Source: Amycolatopsis regifaucium (GTDB lineage: Bacteria; Actinomycetota; Actinomycetes; Mycobacteriales; Pseudonocardiaceae). From it: DNA of 64,000 nucleotides. This document shows, in pieces, positions 16,925 to 24,311 of the stretch. The position numbers were made by a program, and so were the translations under genes. Where the stretch lies: the NCBI RefSeq assembly GCF_001613935.1, contig NZ_LQCI01000001.1, positions 124,001 to 188,000 of the forward strand. The letters run 5' to 3'. Below the pieces are notes generated by a model, which was not told the origin of the DNA, did no database searches, and saw only the letters and a list, made by a program, of their open reading frames with translations. The stretch's first letter is position 1. Every line of letters begins with the position of its first letter.

Positions 16925-18304
16925 ATGCCGTCGCAACGTATTCGTCCCGCCTCGCTCGTGGTCCGCGGCGGTCCGATCCTCACCTTCGACCCGGCGGACA
17001 CCGTCGTGCGGGCGATGGCGGTGCGCGACGGCCGGATCGTCGCCGTCGGCGATGTCGCCCTGGACCACATCGGCCCGGAAACCGAAGTGATCGACCTCGC
17101 GGGCAGAACCGTTTTGCCCGGAATCAACGATTCGCACCTGCACGCGACCTGGCTCGGCGCGCGATGGCCGGACACGCTGATCGGTGCCGCGGGATTTTCC
17201 GGCGGTGAAGAGAAATCGGTGCGCACCGCACGTGAACGACGGGCCGCCATCCTGCGCGCCGGCGAGCTGTGTGCGTCGCTCGGCATCACGAGCTACACCG
17301 AGCCCGGGCTGGGACCGGGAGAGAAGGGCTGCTTCGGCGCCGAGGTGCTGGAGGAGTACGCGGCACTGGCCGCGGAAGGCCTGCTGCGGGCGAGGGTGAC
17401 CGCGTTGCGGCTGTTCGGCCTGCTCGACGGCGCCAGCTCGCTGATGGACTTCGCACGTGGACTCGCGACGCCGATCCCGGCGGCGGATCCCTCGTGGCTC
17501 ACCGTGCCCGGGGTGAAGATCTTCGCCGACGGCATTCCGCCGATGCGGTCCGCCTGGACGAATCATTGCTACGCCGACGGTTCGCACGGCGCGCTGCTCG
17601 TCGACGGGGACGACGACACCGATCGCGCGGGCAACCTCGCCGCGATGATCAGGCTCGCGCACGACGCCGGGATGGTGGTCGCCGTGCATGCCACGGGAGA
17701 CCTCAGCATCGAGGTCGCGCTCGGGTCGCTGCGCCGAGGCGATCATCTCGTCCACGGTGACCTGGTGACCACGGACCAGCTGGCGCGGATGGCCGCGGCG
17801 GGGATCGGCCTGACCACTCAGCCCGCCATCGCGGTGGCCATGCGAGGAATGCTTTCCGAAGCGTTGAGTGCCGAGGTCGGTGCCCGCGCCTGGCCGCTGG
17901 CGGAGATGCTGGCTTCGGGTGTCCCGTTGACCTTGAGCAGTGACGCGCCGGTGGTCACCCCGGACTGGCGGGTGCACATCGCCGCGGCGGCCCGGCTGCT
18001 GAAAGTGTCCGAAGTGGACGCTGTGCTGATGCGTAGATTGCTGCGCTGCTACACGGTCGCGGCCGCCGGGCAGGACGGGGCGGCGTCGTGGAAGGGGTCG
18101 CTGACCGTGGGCCGCGTCGCCGACTTCTGTGTGCTGGCGGCGAATCCACTCGAGGTCGCCTTCGCGGACCTGCCGGACGTCGATGTCGAACTCACCGTGT
18201 CCGGCGGCCGCGTCGTGTACTCAGGTGAGCAGTTGCCCGCCGTCGACCTGCAGGCTCACCCCGGTGAGATGGCCGGCGTCGGCGGAGGCGAGGAAGAGGA
18301 CTGA
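16925..18304 (+). CDS. Amidohydrolase family protein (YtcJ/Amidohydro_3-like)
   Basis: Metal-dependent hydrolase of 459 residues, cytoplasmic. It has the HxH metal motif in INDSHLHATW, GVKIFADGIPP, VHATGDLSIE, HGDLV and the late metal Asp in LSSDAPVVTPD, in the order of the Amidohydro_3 branch. The start ATG 16925 follows TCCTGGAGGAACC, an excellent ribosome site. Operator 1 is just upstream, so it belongs to the TetR regulon. The last 84 bases overlap the 3' end of the convergent SDR gene, so the Gly/Glu-rich C-terminal tail (GEMAGVGGGEEED) is probably a recent extension. It likely cleaves an amide or cyclic imide; substrate unknown. Confidence 0.9.
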   Translation: MPSQRIRPASLVVRGGPILTFDPADTVVRAMAVRDGRIVAVGDVALDHIGPETEVIDLAGRTVLPGINDSHLHATWLGARWPDTLIGAAGFSGGEEKSVRTARERRAAILRAGELCASLGITSYTEPGLGPGEKGCFGAEVLEEYAALAAEGLLRARVTALRLFGLLDGASSLMDFARGLATPIPAADPSWLTVPGVKIFADGIPPMRSAWTNHCYADGSHGALLVDGDDDTDRAGNLAAMIRLAHDAGMVVAVHATGDLSIEVALGSLRRGDHLVHGDLVTTDQLARMAAAGIGLTTQPAIAVAMRGMLSEALSAEVGARAWPLAEMLASGVPLTLSSDAPVVTPDWRVHIAAAARLLKVSEVDAVLMRRLLRCYTVAAAGQDGAASWKGSLTVGRVADFCVLAANPLEVAFADLPDVDVELTVSGGRVVYSGEQLPAVDLQAHPGEMAGVGGGEEED

Positions 18305-18955
18305 CGGCACGACGTCGGCGACGGAAGCGATGGTTCCCAAAGGAATCCTCGCTTCCCACGCCGCGCGGGCCGCGGTGTCGGAAGCGAAACCGGCGGTCAT
18401 CGGCGTGAGCACCGGGCCGGGCGCGACGGCGTTGACCCGGATGCCGTGCGGCGCGAGTTCGAGCGCGGCCGAACGGGTCAGCGCCTCGACCGCGGCCTTG
18501 GTGGCCTCGTAGTGGCCGAGCCCGGGCGTCGGCTGCCGGGCGCCGATGGAGGTGATGTTGACGATCGCGCCACGGGTGCCCGCTTCGAGCATGTGCGCGC
18601 CGACCGCCCGGGTCATCAGGAAGGTGCCGCGGAAGTTCACCCGCATGCACAGATCGAAGACGCCGATGTCCAGTCCCACCAAGGGGCCGCCGCCTCCCGC
18701 GAGACCGGCGTTGTTGACCAGGACGTCCACCGGGCCGAACCGGCCGGTGACGAGGGCCAGCGCGGCCTCGACCGAGCCGGGATCGGAGATGTCGAGTTCG
18801 ACGTGCTCCGCGCCGAGTTCGCCCGCCAGATCGTGGGCCGCGCGCGCGTCGACGTCGGCGATGACCACGCGGTCGCCCGCCGACTGGAACGCTTCGGCGA
18901 CGCCGCGGCCGATACCGCTGGCGCCGCCGGTCACCACTACGAGTCGCTTGTTCAT
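18221..18955 (-). CDS. Short-chain dehydrogenase/reductase (SDR)
   Basis: Classical SDR of 244 residues. It has the cofactor motif TGGASGIG, an Asp at the end of beta-2 (VVIADVDAR) that favours NAD(H), NNAGLAG, catalytic Ser in NITSIGA and the YxxxK pair in HYEATKAAVEAL, and ends LTGVSLQVDGGQLLT as the family does. ATG 18955 is directly next to operator 2, so a repressor bound there would cover the 5' end of this gene's transcript or promoter. The 3' end overlaps the amidohydrolase gene by 84 bases in antisense orientation. It probably oxidises or reduces an intermediate of the island's pathway. Confidence 0.9.
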   Translation of the reverse strand: MNKRLVVVTGGASGIGRGVAEAFQSAGDRVVIADVDARAAHDLAGELGAEHVELDISDPGSVEAALALVTGRFGPVDVLVNNAGLAGGGGPLVGLDIGVFDLCMRVNFRGTFLMTRAVGAHMLEAGTRGAIVNITSIGARQPTPGLGHYEATKAAVEALTRSAALELAPHGIRVNAVAPGPVLTPMTAGFASDTAARAAWEARIPLGTIASVADVVPSVLFLASADAGHLTGVSLQVDGGQLLT

Positions 18956-18969
18956 TCTACGATCGTAGA
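18956..18969. promoter_or_regulatory. TetR-type operator 2: perfect palindrome TCTACGATCGTAGA
   Basis: Perfect 14-base palindrome immediately upstream of the SDR start codon and 37 bases before the AKR 2 start, in a 51-base divergent gap. TAGACT at 18966-18971 could be the -10 box of the AKR 2 gene. It is the most symmetric member of the set. Confidence 0.78.
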
Positions 18970-19006
18970 CTAAAACTGGTTTCCGTTGCCAGCGAAAGGA
19001 AATCTC

Positions 19007-19948
19007 GTGCACGAGAAGCAGAACGGACTGGGCTTCGCCACTTCGGCGCTGAGCCTGGGATCCTGGAACACCTGGGACAGGATGGACTTCGACGACGCTG
19101 TGCGCCTGATCCGGTACGCGATCGACGCACGCGTCACGCTGTTCGACGTGGCCCACTACAACATGGGGCCGCATTCCGAACAGTCGCGCACGGACGTCCT
19201 TTTCGGCGAGGCCGTCCGAGCCGCCGGGATCACGCGCGGCGAATTCCAGCTGTGCGGGAAACTCTGGCTCTGGGACTACCCGAACACCGGTTTCGCCGAG
19301 CAGCTCGCGACCTCGTTCGACCGGATCGGCGTCGACCACGCCGAGGCCGTCGTCGTCGGCGACTATTTCGAGCGGCCGGACATCCCGCGGATCGTCACCG
19401 AGGTGGCCGAGCAGATCCGGCTCGGACGGTTCGACGTGTGGGGTGTGAACAACTGGCATGCTTCGGATCTCGACCGGGCGCTGGACTTCGCTGCCGCCGA
19501 GGGACTTCCGGCGCCTCGGTTCGCTCAGCTGAAGTACAGCGTCGCCCGGCGGTCCATGGCCGAAGGCCCGTACTACGGTGCGCATTTCGAGGCCGGACGG
19601 CTGACCTTGCAGGCGTCGGACGTGTTCGAGGGCGGTGTGCTGCTCGGCAAGATTCCGGCGCGGAAGATCGGCGCGGATCCCGGTGGTATCCGGGAATCGA
19701 TCCGCGGCGCCGCCTCCCGCGTCGCTGCCGTGGCCGGGGAGTTCGGGGTGAGTCCTTCGCAGCTGGCTCTCGCGTTCTGCCTCGCGTACGGGCCGGTGGC
19801 GAACGTGTTGTTCGGGGTGAGCCGCCTCGCGCACTTAGAGGACAACTTGGGTGCGGTACGGCTGGCCTCCGAGCACGGTGCGGAGGTGCGGGCGGCTCTG
19901 GAGGATCTCTGGCTGGACCGCTCGGTCGCGGCCGACGGCACCCTCTGA
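19007..19948 (+). CDS. Aldo/keto reductase-like protein 2, catalytic His replaced
   Basis: Paralogue of the protein at 14804, 313 residues, AKR TIM-barrel. Asp47, Tyr51 (LFDVAHYN) and Lys85 (CGKLW) of the tetrad are kept, while the His position reads VVVGDYFERPD, giving Gly118. GVNNW, QLKYSVARRS and SRLAHLEDNLGAV also match the paralogue. GTG 19007 follows AAAGGAAATCTC; a TTG at 18986 is the alternative. It is divergent from the SDR gene across operator 2 and is followed by two long hairpins. Shared regulation with AKR 1 suggests that both act on related intermediates or form one enzyme. Reaction unknown. Confidence 0.87.
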   Translation: MHEKQNGLGFATSALSLGSWNTWDRMDFDDAVRLIRYAIDARVTLFDVAHYNMGPHSEQSRTDVLFGEAVRAAGITRGEFQLCGKLWLWDYPNTGFAEQLATSFDRIGVDHAEAVVVGDYFERPDIPRIVTEVAEQIRLGRFDVWGVNNWHASDLDRALDFAAAEGLPAPRFAQLKYSVARRSMAEGPYYGAHFEAGRLTLQASDVFEGGVLLGKIPARKIGADPGGIRESIRGAASRVAAVAGEFGVSPSQLALAFCLAYGPVANVLFGVSRLAHLEDNLGAVRLASEHGAEVRAALEDLWLDRSVAADGTL

Positions 19949-19960
19949 TCCGCCTCGGGA

Positions 19961-20017
19961 CCGCAATGAAGGACGCTTTCATCGCGAATTTCGCGATGAA
20001 AGCGTCTTTCATTGCGG
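19961..20017. terminator. 28-bp inverted repeat (family B), convergent terminator
   Basis: Arms 19961-19988 and 19990-20017 pair over 28 bases with one G-U-compatible mismatch and a one-base centre. Repeat of the ATGAAGGACGCTTTCAT type. It follows the AKR 2 stop and precedes a second hairpin; with it, it separates the convergent AKR 2 and hydrolase 2 genes. Confidence 0.75.
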
Positions 20018-20072
20018 CTGCGCGAGGGCCCCACCGCTCCCTCGCGACGAGGAGCCCCACTCCACCTGCCAT

Positions 20073-20125
20073 GCCATGAAAGGTCCTTTCCTTGCGAAAT
20101 TTGCAAGGAAAGGACCTTTCATGGC
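20073..20125. terminator. Perfect 23-bp hairpin (family B), convergent terminator
   Basis: Arms 20073-20095 and 20103-20125 are exact inverted repeats around GAAATTT. They are built on the ATGAAAGGTCCTTTCC theme. It lies 18 bases before the stop of the minus-strand hydrolase and would end transcripts from both sides. Confidence 0.78.
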
Positions 20126-20143
20126 GCGCGTCGGGGCGAAATC

Positions 20144-20860
20144 TCAGCCGAGGAACTCCAGCACGGCCGCCTTGAACTCCAGGCTCCGCAAAGCCCCACC
20201 GTGGTCCCCGGGCACTCGCACGAGATCCGCTCCCGGTACGAGTTCGACCAGCGTTTCGATGCCCTGGCTCACCGGGTCCTCCGCACCCGCCACGAACCGG
20301 GTGGGCACGGAGACGGCCCCGGAAACCGGCGAGAAAGGCTCCGCGCGCAGATCCTCGATGCACCGGGCGAGCGCGGCCGGATTCCGCCCCGGCGCGGTGA
20401 TCATGTGCGCGATCATGCCCGTCAGCGGATCCGACGGTGGTTTGCCACCCTCGGCGAACGCCAGCGCGGCCGCGACGTCGACGGCGCCGAACGGTTCGAA
20501 CGGGCTCACCCCCGCCAGCACGAGCCGCCGGACCGGGGCCCGCGCGGGCAGTTCCCAGGACAGCCGGGCGCCCAGCGAGTACCCGACGACGTCCACTTCG
20601 GACAGACCGGAAACGAGCCGCGTCAGTTCAGCGGCGAGCGCGGCGGCGCCCAGTGAATCCGGGAGAGCGGGGCTGGAGCCATGAGCGGGCAGGTCGGGGA
20701 CGAGAACCTCGCGGCCCGCGGCGGTGAGCGCGGCGGGCCACCCCGTGGTGATCCAGTCCGTGTGCCCGTCGGAGGCGAAGCCGTGCACCAGCAGCACGGG
20801 TGGACCTGAAGGGGCCGAAGGGGTGAAGCGGCGCACGGCCAGGGAAGTAGTGGCGGACAA
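20144..20860 (-). CDS. Alpha/beta hydrolase (hydrolase 2 of the island)
   Basis: Cytoplasmic serine hydrolase of 238 residues with the canonical fold: LLVHGFASDG (oxyanion region), nucleophile elbow VGYSLGARL, acid near FVAGAEDPV and the final His in VPGDHGGAL. It resembles MenH/BioH-like esterases in size. The start appears to be TTG 20860 with AAAGGA upstream. It lies 12 bases after the DppC-type permease and is the last gene of the transporter operon, so it presumably acts on the imported compound. Substrate unknown. Confidence 0.85.
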   Translation of the reverse strand: MSATTSLAVRRFTPSAPSGPPVLLVHGFASDGHTDWITTGWPAALTAAGREVLVPDLPAHGSSPALPDSLGAAALAAELTRLVSGLSEVDVVGYSLGARLSWELPARAPVRRLVLAGVSPFEPFGAVDVAAALAFAEGGKPPSDPLTGMIAHMITAPGRNPAALARCIEDLRAEPFSPVSGAVSVPTRFVAGAEDPVSQGIETLVELVPGADLVRVPGDHGGALRSLEFKAAVLEFLG

Positions 20861-20872
20861 AGGATTCCTTTC

Positions 20873-21793
20873 TCAGTTGCCGGAGGGACGGCGGGTGCGC
20901 AGGCGCTGCAGTTCGCTCAACGTCCGCGCGCGGGCGTCGACGGCGATCCGCAGCGACGAACCGATGAGGTTCAGCAGGAACACGCACGCCATGATCGCCA
21001 CGCCGGGCGCGATCACCAGCCAGGGCGCCTGCACCAGATACGACCGGCCCTCGGCGATCATGTTGCCCCAGGTCGGAGTCGGGGGAGCGATGCCAAGGCC
21101 GAGGAAGCTCATCGCGCCGTCGACCAGCATCGCCGCCGCGGACAGGATCACCACCTGCACCAGCGCCAGCGGCAGCACGTTCGGGAACACGTGCACGACG
21201 AGGATCTTCCCCTTGCTCATCCCGGAAACCCGCGCCGCGCCGATATAGGCCCGGCCGGCGATGCCGAGCACCCGGCTGCGGATGACACGGGCGGTGAACG
21301 GCGTGAAGATCACCGTCAGCGCGATCAGCTCGGTCCAGATGCTCGCGCCGAGCGAGATCGCCAGCGCCATCGCGAGGATGATCGCGGGGAACGACATCCA
21401 GGCGTCCATCAGCCGCATCAGCACCGCGTCCGCCGCCCGGAAGAATCCGCTGATCAGCCCGATCACCAGACCGGTGAAGGCCGCGCACAGGGTGATCAGC
21501 GCGGACAGCCCGAGCGACGCCCGCCCGCCGGAGACCAGCCTGGCGAGAACGTCGCGGCCGAACGAGTCCGTGCCGAGGGGATGCGCGGCCGACGGCGGCA
21601 GGAGCCGGTTGACCGGGTCGGTCGCGCTGACACTGGGCAGGAAGAACGGCAGCACGACCACGGCCAGGACGATCAGCGCCAGCAGCGCGGTGGTGATGAC
21701 GAGCATCCGGTTGCGCCGGAACAACCTGGCCGCGCGACCGGCGGGGGGCGCTTCCCGCACCGACGGGGTCTTTTCCGCCAGAACCACGCTCAC
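20873..21793 (-). CDS. ABC transporter permease, DppC/OppC type
   Basis: Second inner-membrane subunit of a peptide/opine/nickel-type importer, 306 residues. The N-terminus has the OppC_N helix (RNRMLVITTALLALIVLAVVVLPFF), followed by HPLGTDSFGRDVLARLVSGGR, which is typical of DppC, and an EAA-like coupling loop with YIGAARVSGMSKGKILVVHVFPN. GTG 21793 overlaps the DppB stop as GTGA. It works with the permease at 21790, the lipoprotein at 22731 and the fused ATPase at 24308. Confidence 0.93.
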   Translation of the reverse strand: MSVVLAEKTPSVREAPPAGRAARLFRRNRMLVITTALLALIVLAVVVLPFFLPSVSATDPVNRLLPPSAAHPLGTDSFGRDVLARLVSGGRASLGLSALITLCAAFTGLVIGLISGFFRAADAVLMRLMDAWMSFPAIILAMALAISLGASIWTELIALTVIFTPFTARVIRSRVLGIAGRAYIGAARVSGMSKGKILVVHVFPNVLPLALVQVVILSAAAMLVDGAMSFLGLGIAPPTPTWGNMIAEGRSYLVQAPWLVIAPGVAIMACVFLLNLIGSSLRIAVDARARTLSELQRLRTRRPSGN

Positions 21794-22734
21794 GAAACAC
21801 GCACCTTCGGGTCGAGCAGCGCGTACGACAGGTCGACCAGCAGGTTGACCAGCACGAACAGCACCGCGACGAACAGGGTCACCCCCTGGATCAGCGGGAA
21901 GTCGCGGGTGGACACCGCGCCCATCAGCAGATGACCGAGCCCGGGCACGACGAAGATGGACTCGATGATCACGATCCCGCCGACCAGCATCGCGAAGTTG
22001 CTGCCGAGCTGGGTGATCAGCGGCATCAGCGCGTTCGGCAGGACGTGTTCGGTCATCACCTGCCGCTCCGAGAGCCCCTTGACCCGCGCGGTGCGCAGAT
22101 ATGCCAGCGGAAGCTCGCCGAGCAAACTTTCGCGCAGGGTGAGCACGAACAACGCGGTCTGCCCGATGACCAGCACGGTGAGCGGCAGCACCAGCGCGGG
22201 CACCGCCGTCACCGGATCGGTGAACAGGTTCTCGTAGCCGCTGGAAGGGAACCAGCGCAACGTCACCGAGAACACCAGCACGAGCATCAGCGAGATCCAG
22301 AAGTCCGGCATCGCCATGCCCAGCGCGGAGAACCGGTCCAGCGCCCGTGCCACCGGATTGCGCGGCGCGACCGCCTGCCAGGAGGTGATCGCGACCGAGA
22401 GGAAGAAGCTGATCACCGTGGACAGCACGGCCAGCGTCAGGGTCGGCAGAATGTGGTCGGCGACCACCCCGAGCACCGGTGCGTGATAGGTGATCGACGT
22501 GCCGAAATCGCCGCGCAGCACGTTCCCGGCCCAGGCGAGGTACTGCTCCCACAGCGTCCCGTTCAGCCCCATGCTCTCCCTCAGCGCGTCCACATCGGAC
22601 GGACGCGCGGTCGGGCCGAGGATGGCCTGCGCGGGATCGCCGGGGATGAGCCGGATGACGAAGAACATCATCGTCCCGACGATCACCAGGATGATCAGCA
22701 GATCGCGCAGCCTGCGCAGCAACAGACCGGTCAT
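21790..22734 (-). CDS. ABC transporter permease, DppB/OppB type
   Basis: First inner-membrane subunit of the peptide-type importer, 314 residues. It begins LLRRLRDLLIILVIVGTMMFFVIRLIPGDPA, the DppB opening, and has the coupling loop YLRTARVKGLSERQVMTEHVLPNALMPLI and six predicted helices. ATG 22734 overlaps the substrate-binding protein's stop as ATGA. The four-base overlaps through this operon imply equal, coupled synthesis of the transporter parts. Confidence 0.93.
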   Translation of the reverse strand: MTGLLLRRLRDLLIILVIVGTMMFFVIRLIPGDPAQAILGPTARPSDVDALRESMGLNGTLWEQYLAWAGNVLRGDFGTSITYHAPVLGVVADHILPTLTLAVLSTVISFFLSVAITSWQAVAPRNPVARALDRFSALGMAMPDFWISLMLVLVFSVTLRWFPSSGYENLFTDPVTAVPALVLPLTVLVIGQTALFVLTLRESLLGELPLAYLRTARVKGLSERQVMTEHVLPNALMPLITQLGSNFAMLVGGIVIIESIFVVPGLGHLLMGAVSTRDFPLIQGVTLFVAVLFVLVNLLVDLSYALLDPKVRVS

Positions 22735-24311
22735 GACGCCAACCAGGCGTTCCAGAAGACGCGGTAGAAGTCGCCGTACCCCTTGAGCTTCGGGGAGTAG
22801 GCCGCGTACAGCTTGGATTGGCTCAGCGTGATGACCGACAGCTGCTTCCAGGTGAACGCCTGCATCTTGTCCACCACCGTCTTGGCCTGCTCGGGCGTCG
22901 TCGACGCGTTGTATTCGGCCATGAGGGCGTCCAGTTCGGGGGAGGACGACCCGTTCAGCGTGCCGAGGGTGAGCGCGGGCATCTGCGCGGGTGAGGTCAG
23001 CGCCGAGTCGAAGAACAGGGTGGTGATGTCCCAGCCGCCCGGTTCCTTGGTCAGCGTGCCGAGCATGGTGGCGAAGTCGAAGGTGTCGATCTTGGTGTTG
23101 ATGCCGATCTTCGACAGGCCGTCCTGGATGAGCACGGCCCATTTGGCGAATTCGGGGTAGGAGTTGGTGGTGACGACGCGGATGGTCGCGCCGGCGGTGA
23201 TGCCGACCTCGGCGAGCAGCTGCTTGGCCCGCTCCGGATCGTGCTTCTTGTAGACCTCCTCGCCCGCGGTGGAATAGAACTGCTTGTTGTCCGGGGAGGC
23301 GAAGGCGCCGGTCTCGAGGGTGAGGTCCTTGCTGCCCCCGGTGGCCGCGTTGATCGCCGGCTTGTCCAGCAGCAGGTTCAGCGCCTCGCGGGCGCGCGGA
23401 TCGGCGAACTTGGAGCCGGTGTTGAAGTTCGGGATGACGACGTTCTCGTTCCCGCCGGGCAGGTTGCGCACGACCAGTGCCGGGTTGTCACGCAGGGGCT
23501 CGTACTGGTCGTTGGTGGGCATGATGTGGTCCCATTGCCCGGTCTGCAGGCCGTTGATCAGCGCGTCCTGATCCGAGACCACCTTGTAGGTCACGGTGTC
23601 CAGATACGCGTGCTTGGCACCCGCCTGCCCGCCCCAGTCCTCTTCGGGCCGGGATTTGTAGCCGGAGTACCGCTCCAGCACCAGCTCTCGGCCGATGTCC
23701 CAGCTCTTGAGCTTGTACGGCCCGGTCCCGACGGCCTTGTCCTGGCCGAACCCGGTCGGCGGGACACCGGTGAGGTTCTTCGCCTCGTAGATCTCCGTGC
23801 CCGCCCCGGCGAGTTCGTTGATCAGCGGATAGCGAGGCTGCTTGAGCTTGATGGTCACCGTCGCCGGATCGGCCGGGGTGATCGCCTCGATGTCCGGGGT
23901 GACCAGCTGGCCGGTGCGGTGGACCTGCTGCCAGCGTTTCAGGCTCGCCACGACGTCCTCGGAGGTCAGCGGGTTGCCGTCGTGGAAGGTGACGCCCTGG
24001 CGCAGCTTGAAGGTGTAGGTGAGCCTGTCCGGGGTGGTGGTGTAATCCTCCACCAGCATCGGCCGGGCGGTGAAACCGCGGTCCACCTCGAACAGTTTCT
24101 CGTACATCATGTTGCCGATGTGCGCGGTCACCTGACCGGGGTTCGCGACCATGTCGAGGGACTGCGGATCCGTGGGCACGGCGACGTCGAGGTTGCCGCC
24201 GCGGACCGGTGGCCCGTCGGCGGCGCCACCGCCCGCTTGCCCGCCCATACAGGAGCTGAGCAGCAGGACGGTCGCCACGCCGAACGCGGCCGAGGTGAGG
24301 GTTCGTCTCAT
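22731..24311 (-). CDS. ABC transporter substrate-binding lipoprotein, peptide/opine family (SBP_bac_5)
   Basis: Extracytoplasmic binding protein of 526 residues, lipid-anchored at Cys21 (LLLSSC). The family pattern is clear: GGNLDVAVPTDPQSLDM near the start, TYTFKLRQGVTFHDGNPLTSEDVVASLKR, DKAVGTGPYKLKSW and LNLLLDKPAIN. Such proteins bind oligopeptides, opines, nickel or glycosidic compounds, so the ligand cannot be named. It follows the fused ATPase gene with an ATGA overlap. The order ATPase-SBP-permease-permease is unusual, since the binding protein is normally first. Confidence 0.93.
   Translation of the reverse strand: MRRTLTSAAFGVATVLLLSSCMGGQAGGGAADGPPVRGGNLDVAVPTDPQSLDMVANPGQVTAHIGNMMYEKLFEVDRGFTARPMLVEDYTTTPDRLTYTFKLRQGVTFHDGNPLTSEDVVASLKRWQQVHRTGQLVTPDIEAITPADPATVTIKLKQPRYPLINELAGAGTEIYEAKNLTGVPPTGFGQDKAVGTGPYKLKSWDIGRELVLERYSGYKSRPEEDWGGQAGAKHAYLDTVTYKVVSDQDALINGLQTGQWDHIMPTNDQYEPLRDNPALVVRNLPGGNENVVIPNFNTGSKFADPRAREALNLLLDKPAINAATGGSKDLTLETGAFASPDNKQFYSTAGEEVYKKHDPERAKQLLAEVGITAGATIRVVTTNSYPEFAKWAVLIQDGLSKIGINTKIDTFDFATMLGTLTKEPGGWDITTLFFDSALTSPAQMPALTLGTLNGSSSPELDALMAEYNASTTPEQAKTVVDKMQAFTWKQLSVITLSQSKLYAAYSPKLKGYGDFYRVFWNAWLAS

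Noticed and set aside
19961..20125. Hairpins as a miniature transposon pair
   Set aside because: The arms differ between the two hairpins and no target duplication is evident, so terminator function is the simpler reading; an element origin is still listed as a question.
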